Shown one piece after another: positions 1 to 7,534 of a DNA stretch of 35,417 bases. Below the pieces are notes generated by a model. That model saw nothing but the letters and a program-made list of their open reading frames with translations, did not search any database and was not told where the DNA came from. Origin of the DNA: a bacterium (candidate division B38) B3_B38 (GTDB lineage Bacteria; Acidobacteriota; B3-B38; Guanabaribacteriales; B3-B38); contig NJBL01000020.1 in NCBI GenBank assembly GCA_005223145.1, positions 1 to 35,417 on the forward strand. The letters are read 5' to 3'. The translations under genes were made by a program, and so were the position numbers. Position 1 is the first letter of the stretch. Each line of letters begins with the position of its first letter.

Positions 1-2106
1 CAAGACTACGGGGTACGCTATATAAGGTCGCAGGTCTCCTCGGTTGGTCAGTCAGATACCTCCGACAGGCTGACCGTTCATTATTCCACCGAGGAGGGAC
101 CACCCAAGGATGGGGAGTTCGACCTGGTGGTCTTAGCGGGGGGTTTGCACCGACCAGAGGGCTCTTCCGAGCTGGCTGAGCTCCTGGGGATCGAGCTGAA
201 CAAATACGGCTTCTGCTCCACCATCAATTTCGACTCTGTGGAGACCGGGCATGGGGGCATCTTTGTCTGCGGTGCTTTCCAGGAGCCAAAGGATATACCC
301 GAGACCGTGACCCAAGCTTCCGCTGCTGCAGCCAAGGTCTCCACCCTTCTCCGGCCACCCCGACGAAAGCCGGAGGAAGAAGTGAGCTACCCTGCGGAAA
401 TCGACATCATCCAGCAAGCACCTCGCATCGGGGTCTTTGTATGTCGGTGTGGAACAAACATCGGTGATTTTGTCGATGTCCCCGCAGTGATTGAATACGC
501 CCAGACCCTCCCTTGTGTAGTCTATGCTGAAGAGAACCTCTATTCCTGCTCTCAGGATGCTCAGGAGAGGATGAAGGAGAAGATAAAGGAGCATAAGCTG
601 AACCGGGTAGTGGTTGCCTCTTGCACTCCCCGAACCCATCAGCCCCTCTTTCAGGAGATGCTGAGGCAAGCAGGGCTTAACAAATACCTCTTTGAGATGG
701 CTAATATCAGAGAGCAGTGCTCCTGGGTTCATATGAACCACCCCGAGGCGGCGACCCACAAAGCCAAAGACCTTATCCGGATGGCGGTCGCTCGCTCTCA
801 GATGCTTCAACCCCTGGTAGCGGTGCGGGCTGAGATCATCCCCAAAGGATTGGTAATCGGTGGAGGCTTGGCAGGGATGACCGCTGCCCTCAGCCTGGCA
901 GAGCAAGGCTACCAGGCTTATCTAATTGAAAAGGAGGCAGAGCTTGGAGGGAACTTCCGCCGGCTCAAATTCAGCCTCCCCTTAAAAGATGACCCGCAGA
1001 GCTATCTCCAATCCCTCATAGAAAAGGTGGAATCCAACGAATTGATTGAGGTCTATACCGAAGCGGAGATAAAAGAGGTGGCTGGATTTATTGGGAATTT
1101 CCAGACCACTGTCCTCCACAAGGGCAAGGACGTAAAGCTCGACCACGGGGCGATCATTGTAGCTACGGGAGGGGAGGAATTGAAACCGGCTGAGTATCTC
1201 TATGGCCAAGATGAGCGAGTAGTTACCGGTCAGGAGTTTGAAGAGCTATTAGCCAGGGGTGATGGCAGGTTAGGGGAGAGCAGGTCTATCGCTATTATCC
1301 TATGTGTCGGCTCCCGGGAGGAAGGGCGACCCTATTGCAGTCGGGTCTGCTGTGTTCAGGCTATTAAGACTGCCCTTAAGCTGAGGCGAGACTTCCCGGA
1401 TTTAAGAGTCTTTATCTTATATAAGGATATAATAACCTATGGTTTTAAAGAGGACTACTACCGCAGGGCAAGAGAAGAAGGAGTGGTGTTCCTGAGATAT
1501 GACGATGACCATAAGCCCTCCCTTCTCAAAGAGGGGGACAGGTTAAAGCTGACCCATCGGGTTCAAGTCCTGGGGGGCGAAGAGATAGTCCTCTATCCTG
1601 ATATGGTTGTTTTAAATGCCGCAATTATACCAGGGGATAACTCATCACTGGCAAAGATGCTCAAAGTTCCCTTGACCGGGGACGGCTTCTTTCTCGAAGC
1701 CCATATGAAACTTCGCCCGGTAGACTTTGCCACCGATGGAGTCTTCCTCTGCGGTCTGGCTCATTCTCCCAAGTCGGCGGAGGAGTCCATCACCCAGGCA
1801 CATGCCGCTGCTTCCAGGGCAGTTTCCCTCCTCTGCCAGACCACCATTGAAGCCCCTGCGGTGACTGCCGAGGTGGATGAGGAGCGGTGTCGCGCTTGTG
1901 GTAAGTGTGTGGAGGTCTGCGAATACAGCGCCCCGGAGCTGGTCGAGGTAGGGGAGGGGAGAAAGGCTGCCCGGATTAATCCCCTTCTCTGCAAGGGCTG
2001 CGGAGTCTGTCCGGTGCTCTGTCCCACCAGCGCTATAACTCTGAAGCACTTCACCAGCGGGCAGATTATCTCCATGATAGATGCTGCCCTGAAGGTAGCT
2101 ACTTAA
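1..2106 (+). CDS. HdrA-HdrA' fusion flavoprotein (5' end outside window)
   Basis: The frame is open from base 1, so the true start lies upstream and only the last 701 residues are seen. The first ~110 visible residues are the C-terminal end of an HdrA-type FAD domain (GIFVCGAFQEPKDI, then an Ala-rich helix). They run without a break into a complete second module. This has an HdrA N-terminal Cys domain (VFVCRCGTNIG, ASCTPRTH, REQCSW), a dinucleotide-binding FAD fold (GLVIGGGLAGMTAA), and a C-terminal pair of [4Fe-4S] motifs (CRACGKCVEVC and CKGCGVCPVLC). HdrA proteins carry the bifurcating flavin in Hdr complexes; that role is known for the family and inferred here. The next gene (MvhD) follows after about 16 bases, so this belongs to the same operon. 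The same two modules occur as two separate genes at 3674-6689. Confidence 0.9.
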   Translation, partial: QDYGVRYIRSQVSSVGQSDTSDRLTVHYSTEEGPPKDGEFDLVVLAGGLHRPEGSSELAELLGIELNKYGFCSTINFDSVETGHGGIFVCGAFQEPKDIPETVTQASAAAAKVSTLLRPPRRKPEEEVSYPAEIDIIQQAPRIGVFVCRCGTNIGDFVDVPAVIEYAQTLPCVVYAEENLYSCSQDAQERMKEKIKEHKLNRVVVASCTPRTHQPLFQEMLRQAGLNKYLFEMANIREQCSWVHMNHPEAATHKAKDLIRMAVARSQMLQPLVAVRAEIIPKGLVIGGGLAGMTAALSLAEQGYQAYLIEKEAELGGNFRRLKFSLPLKDDPQSYLQSLIEKVESNELIEVYTEAEIKEVAGFIGNFQTTVLHKGKDVKLDHGAIIVATGGEELKPAEYLYGQDERVVTGQEFEELLARGDGRLGESRSIAIILCVGSREEGRPYCSRVCCVQAIKTALKLRRDFPDLRVFILYKDIITYGFKEDYYRRAREEGVVFLRYDDDHKPSLLKEGDRLKLTHRVQVLGGEEIVLYPDMVVLNAAIIPGDNSSLAKMLKVPLTGDGFFLEAHMKLRPVDFATDGVFLCGLAHSPKSAEESITQAHAAASRAVSLLCQTTIEAPAVTAEVDEERCRACGKCVEVCEYSAPELVEVGEGRKAARINPLLCKGCGVCPVLCPTSAITLKHFTSGQIISMIDAALKVAT

Positions 2107-2122
2107 GGCTTAGGTGCGAACG

Positions 2123-2536
2123 ATGCCCGAATTTGAGCCCCGCATAATCTGCTTTGCCTGCAACTGGTGCTCCTACCCGGGAGCAGACCTGGCGGGGGTG
2201 AGCAGGATTCAATATCCCCCCAACGCCCGCATAATAAGGACTATGTGCTCCGCCCGGGTCTCTCCAGTCTTTGTTCTGCGGGCTTTTCAGCGGGGGGCTG
2301 ATGGGGTGCTGGTGACCGGGTGTCATATTGGAGATTGTCATTACATCTCGGGCAACGAGAAGGCGGAAGAGAATATGAGGCACACCGCCGAACTGCTGGA
2401 CTTACTTGGCATCGGTAAGGAGAGGCTCCGGCTGGAATGGGTCTCGGCTGGCGAAGGGGGTAGATTTGCGGAGGTGATGACCTCCTTTGTGGAGCAGATA
2501 AAAAAACTGGGGAAGCTAAAGTTGAAGGAGATATGA
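2123..2536 (+). CDS. MvhD-like hydrogenase/Hdr iron-sulfur subunit (all-Cys copy)
   Basis: About 137 residues, a normal length for the MvhD/FrhD delta-subunit family. Family Cys motifs are visible: CFACNWCSYPGADLAG near the start, TMCSAR, and VTGCHIGDCHY around residue 60. MvhD carries a [2Fe-2S] cluster and passes electrons between an electron donor subunit and HdrA. I chose ATG 2123 because a TTAGG-like ribosome site sits 8 bases upstream; a GTG at 2114 is an in-frame alternative. The stop overlaps the next start (ATGA at 2533), which implies translational coupling to the HdrC-HdrB gene. A paralogue at 6740 carries selenocysteine at two of these Cys positions. Confidence 0.9.
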   Translation: MPEFEPRIICFACNWCSYPGADLAGVSRIQYPPNARIIRTMCSARVSPVFVLRAFQRGADGVLVTGCHIGDCHYISGNEKAEENMRHTAELLDLLGIGKERLRLEWVSAGEGGRFAEVMTSFVEQIKKLGKLKLKEI

Positions 2537-3657
2537 AGGTTTTTGAGAAGATAGTTCAACAGACAAAAGCTTATTATTGCATCGATTGCGGCATCTGCAC
2601 TGGAAGCTGCCCGGTTGCGCGGGTGAATCCCCGATTTTCTCCGCGACTAAATGTGGAGAAGTCCCTGCTGCAATTGGAAGGTGAGATAGTAGAGGACCGG
2701 GAGCTGTGGTCTTGTCTGACCTGCGGCACCTGCAGCCAGCGCTGCCCGGCATTGGTCGATTATCAAAGCTTTGTCCTCTCCTCACGCATTGAGGCTCGCA
2801 AAGCGGGACGGGAGGGGTCGCTCACCCATGACGGGGTGCTGAAGTTAATGATGGAATTGCAGACCTTCGCCTTCCCCCAGGCAAGAACTGGCTGGATACC
2901 CAAGGAGGTGAAAACCTCGGCAAAGGGTGAATACCTCTACTGGGTCGGCTGTCTGCCTCATTTTGATGTTATCTTCAAAGATTATGGGACCCATTCCCTG
3001 CAGACCGCTATCAACGCTTTGCGGATATTAAACCGCCTGGGGATAAAACCGGTGGTCAGCCCCGAGGAGCGGTGCTGCGGGCATGACCTTCTGTGGAATG
3101 GTGATATAGAGAGCTTCCGGAAGTTAGCCCGCTATAATATCGGAATGCTAAAAAAATATGGGGTATCCAAAGTTGTCTGCAGTTGTCCCGAGGGCTATCG
3201 CACTTTGAAGGTGGACTACCCCAACCTCGTCGGTGATACCGGGGTGGAGGTTATTCACATCTCCCAGCTCATAGCCCAGGGGATTAAGGAGGGAAAGATA
3301 TTCCTCAATCCCCTGGAAGAGAAAGTCACCTACCACGATCCCTGCCGTCTGGGGAGGCTTTCGGGAATCTATGAGGAGCCGCGCGAGGTCATCCGTCACA
3401 TCCCGGGTCTTCAATTGCTGGAGATGGAGAGAAACCGGGGTGATGCCATCTGTTGCGGCACCACCGGCTGGGTGAACTGCTCCTCCTATTCCAAAGAGAT
3501 TCAAACTGACAGGCTGAAGGAGGCTATCAGCACTGGCGCTCAAACCCTTATAACCGCCTGTCCCAAGTGCAAGATTCATTTCCAATGCGCCCTTATGAAC
3601 AGCGACTTATCCATAGAGATAAAGGATATGTTAGACCTAGTAGGGGAGGTCATCTGA
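2533..3657 (+). CDS. HdrC-HdrB fusion (HdrD-like (Fe-S) protein with two CCG domains)
   Basis: 374 residues. The N-terminal third is HdrC-like, with two [4Fe-4S] motifs (CIDCGICTGSCP near residue 16 and CLTCGTCSQRCP near residue 60). The rest is HdrB-like with two cysteine-rich CCG domains. The first has VGCLPHF, ERCCGHD and CSCPEG. The second has HDPCRLG, ICCGTTG and CPKCKIH, ending in the CxxC expected of the family. In Hdr enzymes these CCG domains hold noncubane clusters that reduce a disulfide; the substrate here is unknown. The first CCG domain has CxC rather than CxxC, so one cluster may be altered. It is coupled by a 4-base overlap to MvhD and sits 16 bases before the selenocysteine HdrA. 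Fused HdrCB proteins are known in HdrD- and GlpC-type families. Confidence 0.9.
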   Translation: MKVFEKIVQQTKAYYCIDCGICTGSCPVARVNPRFSPRLNVEKSLLQLEGEIVEDRELWSCLTCGTCSQRCPALVDYQSFVLSSRIEARKAGREGSLTHDGVLKLMMELQTFAFPQARTGWIPKEVKTSAKGEYLYWVGCLPHFDVIFKDYGTHSLQTAINALRILNRLGIKPVVSPEERCCGHDLLWNGDIESFRKLARYNIGMLKKYGVSKVVCSCPEGYRTLKVDYPNLVGDTGVEVIHISQLIAQGIKEGKIFLNPLEEKVTYHDPCRLGRLSGIYEEPREVIRHIPGLQLLEMERNRGDAICCGTTGWVNCSSYSKEIQTDRLKEAISTGAQTLITACPKCKIHFQCALMNSDLSIEIKDMLDLVGEVI

Positions 3658-3673
3658 CAAATAGGGAGAACCT

Positions 3674-4987
3674 ATGGGAAGCAAGGATGTTTTAGTCATC
3701 GGTGGGGGAATAGCCGGAATCCAGGCGGCTTTCGACCTGGCAGAGATGGGGGTTGCCGCCTATCTGCTGGAGAGAAAGCCGAGCATCGGCGGGGTTATGG
3801 CTCAGCTGGATAAGACCTTCCCCACCAACGACTGCGCTATCTGAATACTCAGCCCCAAGATGCTGGATGCCGGTCGGCATCCCAACATCAAGATTCTCGC
3901 CTATAGCGAGGTACAGGGCTTGGAGGGCAAGGCGGGGGACTTTACAGTCCAATACCTGAAGAAAGCCCGCTATATAAAGGAGGAAGTGTGCACCGCCTGC
4001 GGAGCCTGCGCTGAAAAATGCCCCATAAAGGCGGACAATGACTTTGAGATGGGACTGAAAAAGAGGAAGGCCATTTACATTTACTTCCCCCAGGGGATAC
4101 CGGCAGTGTATACCATCGACCCCGAGCATTGCCCCATGATTCTGAAGGGTAAATGCGGGCTCTGTGCTAAGTTATGTCAGGCCGGAGCCATCGATTATGA
4201 GCAGAAGGACGAGAAGAAGACCCTCCATGTGGGGGCTGTCATAGTAGCCACAGGTGTGACGCAATTCGACCCCAGTGTGGTGACCGAATACGGCTATGGA
4301 AGGATAAAGAATGTCATTACTGGTCTGGAGTATGAGAGGCTCATCAGCGCCTCAGGTCCCACCAAAGGACACCTTTACCGCCCCTCCGATGAGAAGTTGG
4401 CGAAGAGGGTTGCCTACATCCAGTGTGTCGGTTCGCGCAGCCTGAAATACAAAGATTACTGCTCCAGTGTCTGCTGCATGTATGCCATTAAGGATGCTAT
4501 GTTAGCCAGAGAACACGATGAAGAGGCTGAATCATATATCTTTTACAGCGATTTTCGGGTTATGGGTAAAAGGTATCAGCAGTACCGCTTGCGGGGAGCA
4601 GAAGATTATGGGATAAAATACATCAGAGGAAGGGTAGCTGAGATTATCGAGGATGCGGAAGGGAATCCCGTGCTCTGGTATGAGGACACCCGCACCCGCC
4701 AGGTGAAATCGCTCACAGTAGACATGGTTGTTCTGTGCTCTGCCGCTGTTCCCAGTAAGGGAGTTGAGCAGCTGGCTGAGGTTCTGGGAATTGAGCTGAC
4801 TCCTAATCGCTTCGTAAAGACCGACCCCTTCCATCCTACCGATACCACCGTGCCGGGGATTTTTGTCTGTGGCTTCTGCCAGAACCCCAAGGATATAGCC
4901 GAATCAGTGAGCCAAGCAAGTGGAGCTGCCTCCAGGGCTGCAGGGTTATTGGGAATTACCTCTTCGGGCAAGAGGACTGTGGCTTGA
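3674..4987 (+). CDS. hdrA: Selenocysteine-containing HdrA (module I)
   Basis: Reading the in-frame TGA at 3842 as selenocysteine gives one 437-residue protein. It opens with an FAD fold ([14 protein letters not shown]), followed by FPTNDCAIU with Sec57, then ILSPKM. A [4Fe-4S] motif follows (C106[10 protein letters not shown]), then a second Cys motif near residues 155-170 (CGLCAKLC), the HdrA signature CVGSR...YCSSVCC, and the terminal [13 protein letters not shown]. In family members with Cys the same place reads CxxC followed by I/L-L-S/A-P-K, so Sec replaces a conserved cluster-region Cys. Sec-containing HdrA is known in Methanococcales and some deltaproteobacteria. Start ATG 3674 has GGGAG 5 bases upstream. 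The N-terminal Cys domain and C-terminal ferredoxin of full HdrA are absent here and are supplied by the next gene (16 bases on). A plain ORF call gives only a false 375-residue protein from 3860. Confidence 0.93.
3842..3844 (+). other. UGA selenocysteine codon (Sec57 of HdrA)
   Basis: The codon is in frame with open reading and strong HdrA homology on both sides (NDCAI-U-ILSPK). A Cys is expected at this place in the family. A hairpin with a GGUC loop follows 27 bases later. Confidence 0.92.
3859..3889 (+). promoter_or_regulatory. Bacterial SECIS element for HdrA Sec57
   Basis: Within the coding sequence, GGATGCC (3865-3871) pairs perfectly with GGCATCC (3876-3882) around the loop GGTC. GATG (3859-3862) and CATC (3886-3889) can pair below it across small internal loops. 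The loop opens with GG, as SelB-bound loops do, and GGUC matches the core of the well-known E. coli fdhF loop. The loop begins after 27 bases from the UGA, inside the accepted bacterial range of roughly 16-37. Confidence 0.87.
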
Positions 4988-5003
4988 GTAGAGAGGTTAT
5001 GCG

Positions 5004-6689
5004 ATGAACGAGAAGAGAGGATTGCCGAGCGTAGGGGTCTTTGTCTGCAGGTGCGGAGTGAACATCGGCGGCTTCCTCGATACTCCCGCACTGGTGGAAT
5101 ATGCGAAGACCCTCCCTGGGGTGGTCTTCGCCAAGGAGAACCTCTACACCTGCTCCGAGAGCGGCACAGCGGAGATAAAAAAAGCCATCCAGGAGAACGA
5201 CATTCAGCGAGTGGTGGTGGCTGCGTGCACACCCCTCACCCATGAGCCCCTCTTCAGGGCAATCTGTCAGGAGGCAGGTGTCAATCCCTACCTATTTGAG
5301 TTTGTCAACATCAGGGAGCACTGCTCCTGGGCGCATATGAAAGAGGGGGAGGAGGCAACTAAGAAGGCAAAAGACCTCATCCGAATGGGAGTTGCTCGAG
5401 CTATAGAGCTGGAACCACTGGAGTCGATTGAAGCTGAAGTGGAACCCTCGGCTCTGGTCATCGGCGGAGGCATATCAGGGCTGGTGGCAGCTGCCTCGCT
5501 GGCTGAGCGGGGATTCCGCGTCGCTCTGGTAGAGCGGGAGGGGGAATTGGGAGGGATGCTCAGGCATCTTTATAAATTATATCCCTCCGATGTACCGGCA
5601 GAGGAAGTTCTTAAGCCCTGGAGGGATAAGGTAATTGATAACCCCCTGGTTGACTTATATCTGGAATCAGAGGTCATCAGTGTCAAAGGGTATATAGGAA
5701 ATTACGATGTGGTCATCAAGTCCCCTGAGAAGGAGATTCCCCTTAAAGCCGGGGTGATCATCCTGGCTACCGGCGCTCAGCTATGGGAGCCTCCGGAGGG
5801 GCTTTACGGATATAATAAAAAGGATGTCATTACCCAGTTAGAGCTGGAGAGTCTTTTGATGAAAGGGAAGCTAAAAGCGGATAAAGTGGTTATGATTCAG
5901 TGTGTGGGAGCGATGAGTCCCGAGAGGAGCTACTGTTCCCGCATCTGCTGTGTTACCGCCATCAAGAACGCCATTCTGATAAAGGAGCTCAACACCGCCG
6001 CCTCCGTGCACATTCTCTACCGGCAGATGCAGGCTTATGGTGATGAATACGAAAGCTATCTACGAAGGGCTAAGGAGTTAGGGGTGAGGTTTGTCAATTT
6101 CTCCCCTGAGCAGTCTCCAGTGGTGGAAAACCAGCAGGTTAAGGTCTATCATCAACTGCTGGGACGAGAGCTAACCCTGCCCTTCGACCTTCTGGTGCTC
6201 TCCACCCCTCTGGTCACCCAGCGGGGGAGCGAGGCTCTGGCCACTCTTCTCAAGGTCCCCATCGACCAGGACGGCTTCTTTCTGGAAGCTCATATCAAGC
6301 TCCGACCCCTCGACTTTTCCACCGATGGGATATATCTCTGCGGCTGTGCCCACTACCCCGCCGATGTGGGGGAAGCGGTGAGTCAGGCATTGGGGGCGGC
6401 AAGTCGGGCTTCCATTCACCTTACCCGGGGGTATATCAAAGTGGAGCCGATTGTTTCCTCCCTGATAGATGAGAAACTCTGCCAGGGATGCGGTTTGTGT
6501 GCGGGGCTCTGCCCCTATGGGGCAATTGAGATGGTCGACACTTCCGAAGGGAAAAAAGCGAGAATTATATCGGTAGCCTGCAAAGGGTGCGGTATATGTG
6601 CGGCGAGCTGCTATTGCCAGGCTATCAGACTAAGTCATTACACCAGGGAGCAATTGGAGGCTCAGATCAGAGCCTTGCTCTCGGCATAA
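5004..6689 (+). CDS. HdrA' (module II): N-terminal Cys domain, FAD domain and 2x[4Fe-4S]
   Basis: 561 residues. Residues ~10-130 are the HdrA N-terminal domain (VFVCRCGVNIG, LYTCSES, AACTPLTHEP, REHCSWAH). The FAD fold starts near 150 (LVIGGGISGLVAAASLAERG). The CVGAMSPERSYCSRICC signature follows. Two C-terminal [4Fe-4S] motifs lie at about 493 (CQGCGLCAGLCP) and 526 (CKGCGICAASC). The internal ferredoxin insertion of module I is missing, so this protein and the selenoprotein just upstream look complementary, probably forming one HdrA-like unit. The gene is closely similar in plan to the second half of the 1-2106 gene. ATG 5004 has AGAGG 7 bases upstream. Predicted role: flavin and cluster relay in an Hdr complex (inference). 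Confidence 0.92.
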   Translation: MNEKRGLPSVGVFVCRCGVNIGGFLDTPALVEYAKTLPGVVFAKENLYTCSESGTAEIKKAIQENDIQRVVVAACTPLTHEPLFRAICQEAGVNPYLFEFVNIREHCSWAHMKEGEEATKKAKDLIRMGVARAIELEPLESIEAEVEPSALVIGGGISGLVAAASLAERGFRVALVEREGELGGMLRHLYKLYPSDVPAEEVLKPWRDKVIDNPLVDLYLESEVISVKGYIGNYDVVIKSPEKEIPLKAGVIILATGAQLWEPPEGLYGYNKKDVITQLELESLLMKGKLKADKVVMIQCVGAMSPERSYCSRICCVTAIKNAILIKELNTAASVHILYRQMQAYGDEYESYLRRAKELGVRFVNFSPEQSPVVENQQVKVYHQLLGRELTLPFDLLVLSTPLVTQRGSEALATLLKVPIDQDGFFLEAHIKLRPLDFSTDGIYLCGCAHYPADVGEAVSQALGAASRASIHLTRGYIKVEPIVSSLIDEKLCQGCGLCAGLCPYGAIEMVDTSEGKKARIISVACKGCGICAASCYCQAIRLSHYTREQLEAQIRALLSA

Positions 6690-6739
6690 TAGAAGATAAA
6701 TGGTTCATATAAACCTCAACTCACAAATGGCAAGGAGCA

Positions 6740-7534
6740 ATGAGCAATTTCCAACCCAAAATTTTAGCCTTTTGTTGCAACTGGTGAGCCTATGCGGCAG
6801 CCGATTTAGCCGGCGTGAGCCGCTTTCAGTATCCGCCGGACATCCGCCTTATCAGGCTGATGTGCCTGGGGAGGCTCGACCCACCCTTCATCCTCGAGGC
6901 TTTCGCCAACGGGGCGGATGGGATCTTCACCGGCGGCTGAAAGTTTGGCGAATGCCACTATTCGACGGGCAACTTTCAGGCTGAAAGTAAAGTAATACTG
7001 TTAAGAAAGATACTTGAGACTATAGGTCTCAACCCGCAGAGGCTTGTCATTGAGCAGATGTCGGCAGCCGAAGGGGGGAAGTTTGTGGAGCTGGTCACCC
7101 ACTTTAGTCAGACCATCAGAGAGCTTGGTCCCCTCAAGAAGGAGGTTGACCCCGAGAAGCTGAAGACCAAGCTCCAGGCAGCCAAAAATGCGGTGGAAGG
7201 GAAGAAGATGCGGTGGGTGGTTGCCAAGCGGGTTGAGTTTATGACCAACGGCAACCTCTACGGCGAGGTCTTCACCCAGCAGGAGCTCAACCGGCTTTTT
7301 GAAGAGGTGGTGCTTGACGAAATGGCTATACAGGAGATTTTGCTCCTCACCAGGGAGCAGCCTCTCTCCGTAAGAGAGCTCGCTGAGAAGACAGGCTTAG
7401 CTCCCTCGGTGGTACTACGCCGGCTCACCGATATGAAGCGGATGGAATTGATGAAAGTGGAAAAGGTAGATGAGCGCACCCCTCTCTGGAAGGCGGTGGA
7501 AGAAGGAGAAAAAGGCAATGAATCCTCAGGATAA
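6740..7534 (+). CDS. MvhD-like subunit with two selenocysteines and a C-terminal winged-helix domain
   Basis: Two in-frame TGAs (6785 and 6938) interrupt what is otherwise a clear MvhD: AFCCNWU-AYAAADLAGVSRF, LMCLGR, then GGU-KFGECHY, then the usual helical end with EQMSAAEGGKF. Each TGA falls where the all-Cys paralogue at 2123 has Cys (NWC; TGC). Read through, the protein has 264 residues with Sec16 and Sec67. MvhD is usually ~140 residues. Here ~120 extra residues end in a winged-helix-like segment (about 190-264: IQEILLLTREQPLSVRELAEKT, then PSVVLRRLTDMKR). ATG 6740 is the only usual start after the in-frame stop at 6710; AAGGAG lies just 2 bases upstream, a tight spacing. The end overlaps the next gene by 17 bases. 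Selenocysteine MvhD/VhuD relatives are known in methanococci; two Sec plus wHTH is unusual. Confidence 0.9.
6785..6787 (+). other. UGA selenocysteine codon (Sec16 of MvhD paralogue)
   Basis: In frame in CCNW-U-AY. The paralogue at 2123 has Cys in NWCSY. Homology continues on both sides. Confidence 0.88.
6811..6822 (+). promoter_or_regulatory. Candidate SECIS for Sec16
   Basis: CGGC (6811-6814) and GCCG (6819-6822) close a GTGA loop whose first G is 28 bases after the UGA, leaving 27 bases between. That matches the spacing seen for the HdrA element. The stem is only 4 bp with weak extension, and GCGGC (6794) can compete for the 3' arm, so this is less certain. Confidence 0.55.
6938..6940 (+). 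other. UGA selenocysteine codon (Sec67 of MvhD paralogue)
   Basis: In frame in TGG-U-KFGECHY, where the paralogue has TGC-HIGDCHY. The reading frame and homology continue to 7534. Confidence 0.9.
6938..6988 (+). promoter_or_regulatory. Candidate SECIS for Sec67 with two competing hairpins
   Basis: ACTTTCA (6972-6978) pairs with TGAAAGT (6982-6988) around a GGC loop, a SECIS-like hairpin with GG at the apex 38 bases after the UGA. The same arm, as AACTTTCA (6971-6978), also pairs perfectly with TGAAAGTT (6938-6945), which begins with the UGA itself. GCC (6954) and GGC (6968) can extend that longer fold. The two folds exclude each other. Confidence 0.5.

Noticed and set aside
3842-6940. In-frame TGAs as sequencing errors or pseudogene stops
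   Set aside because: All three are UGA (not UAA/UAG), fall on known Cys/Sec positions, keep the frame, and at least two have SECIS-like hairpins at equal spacing.
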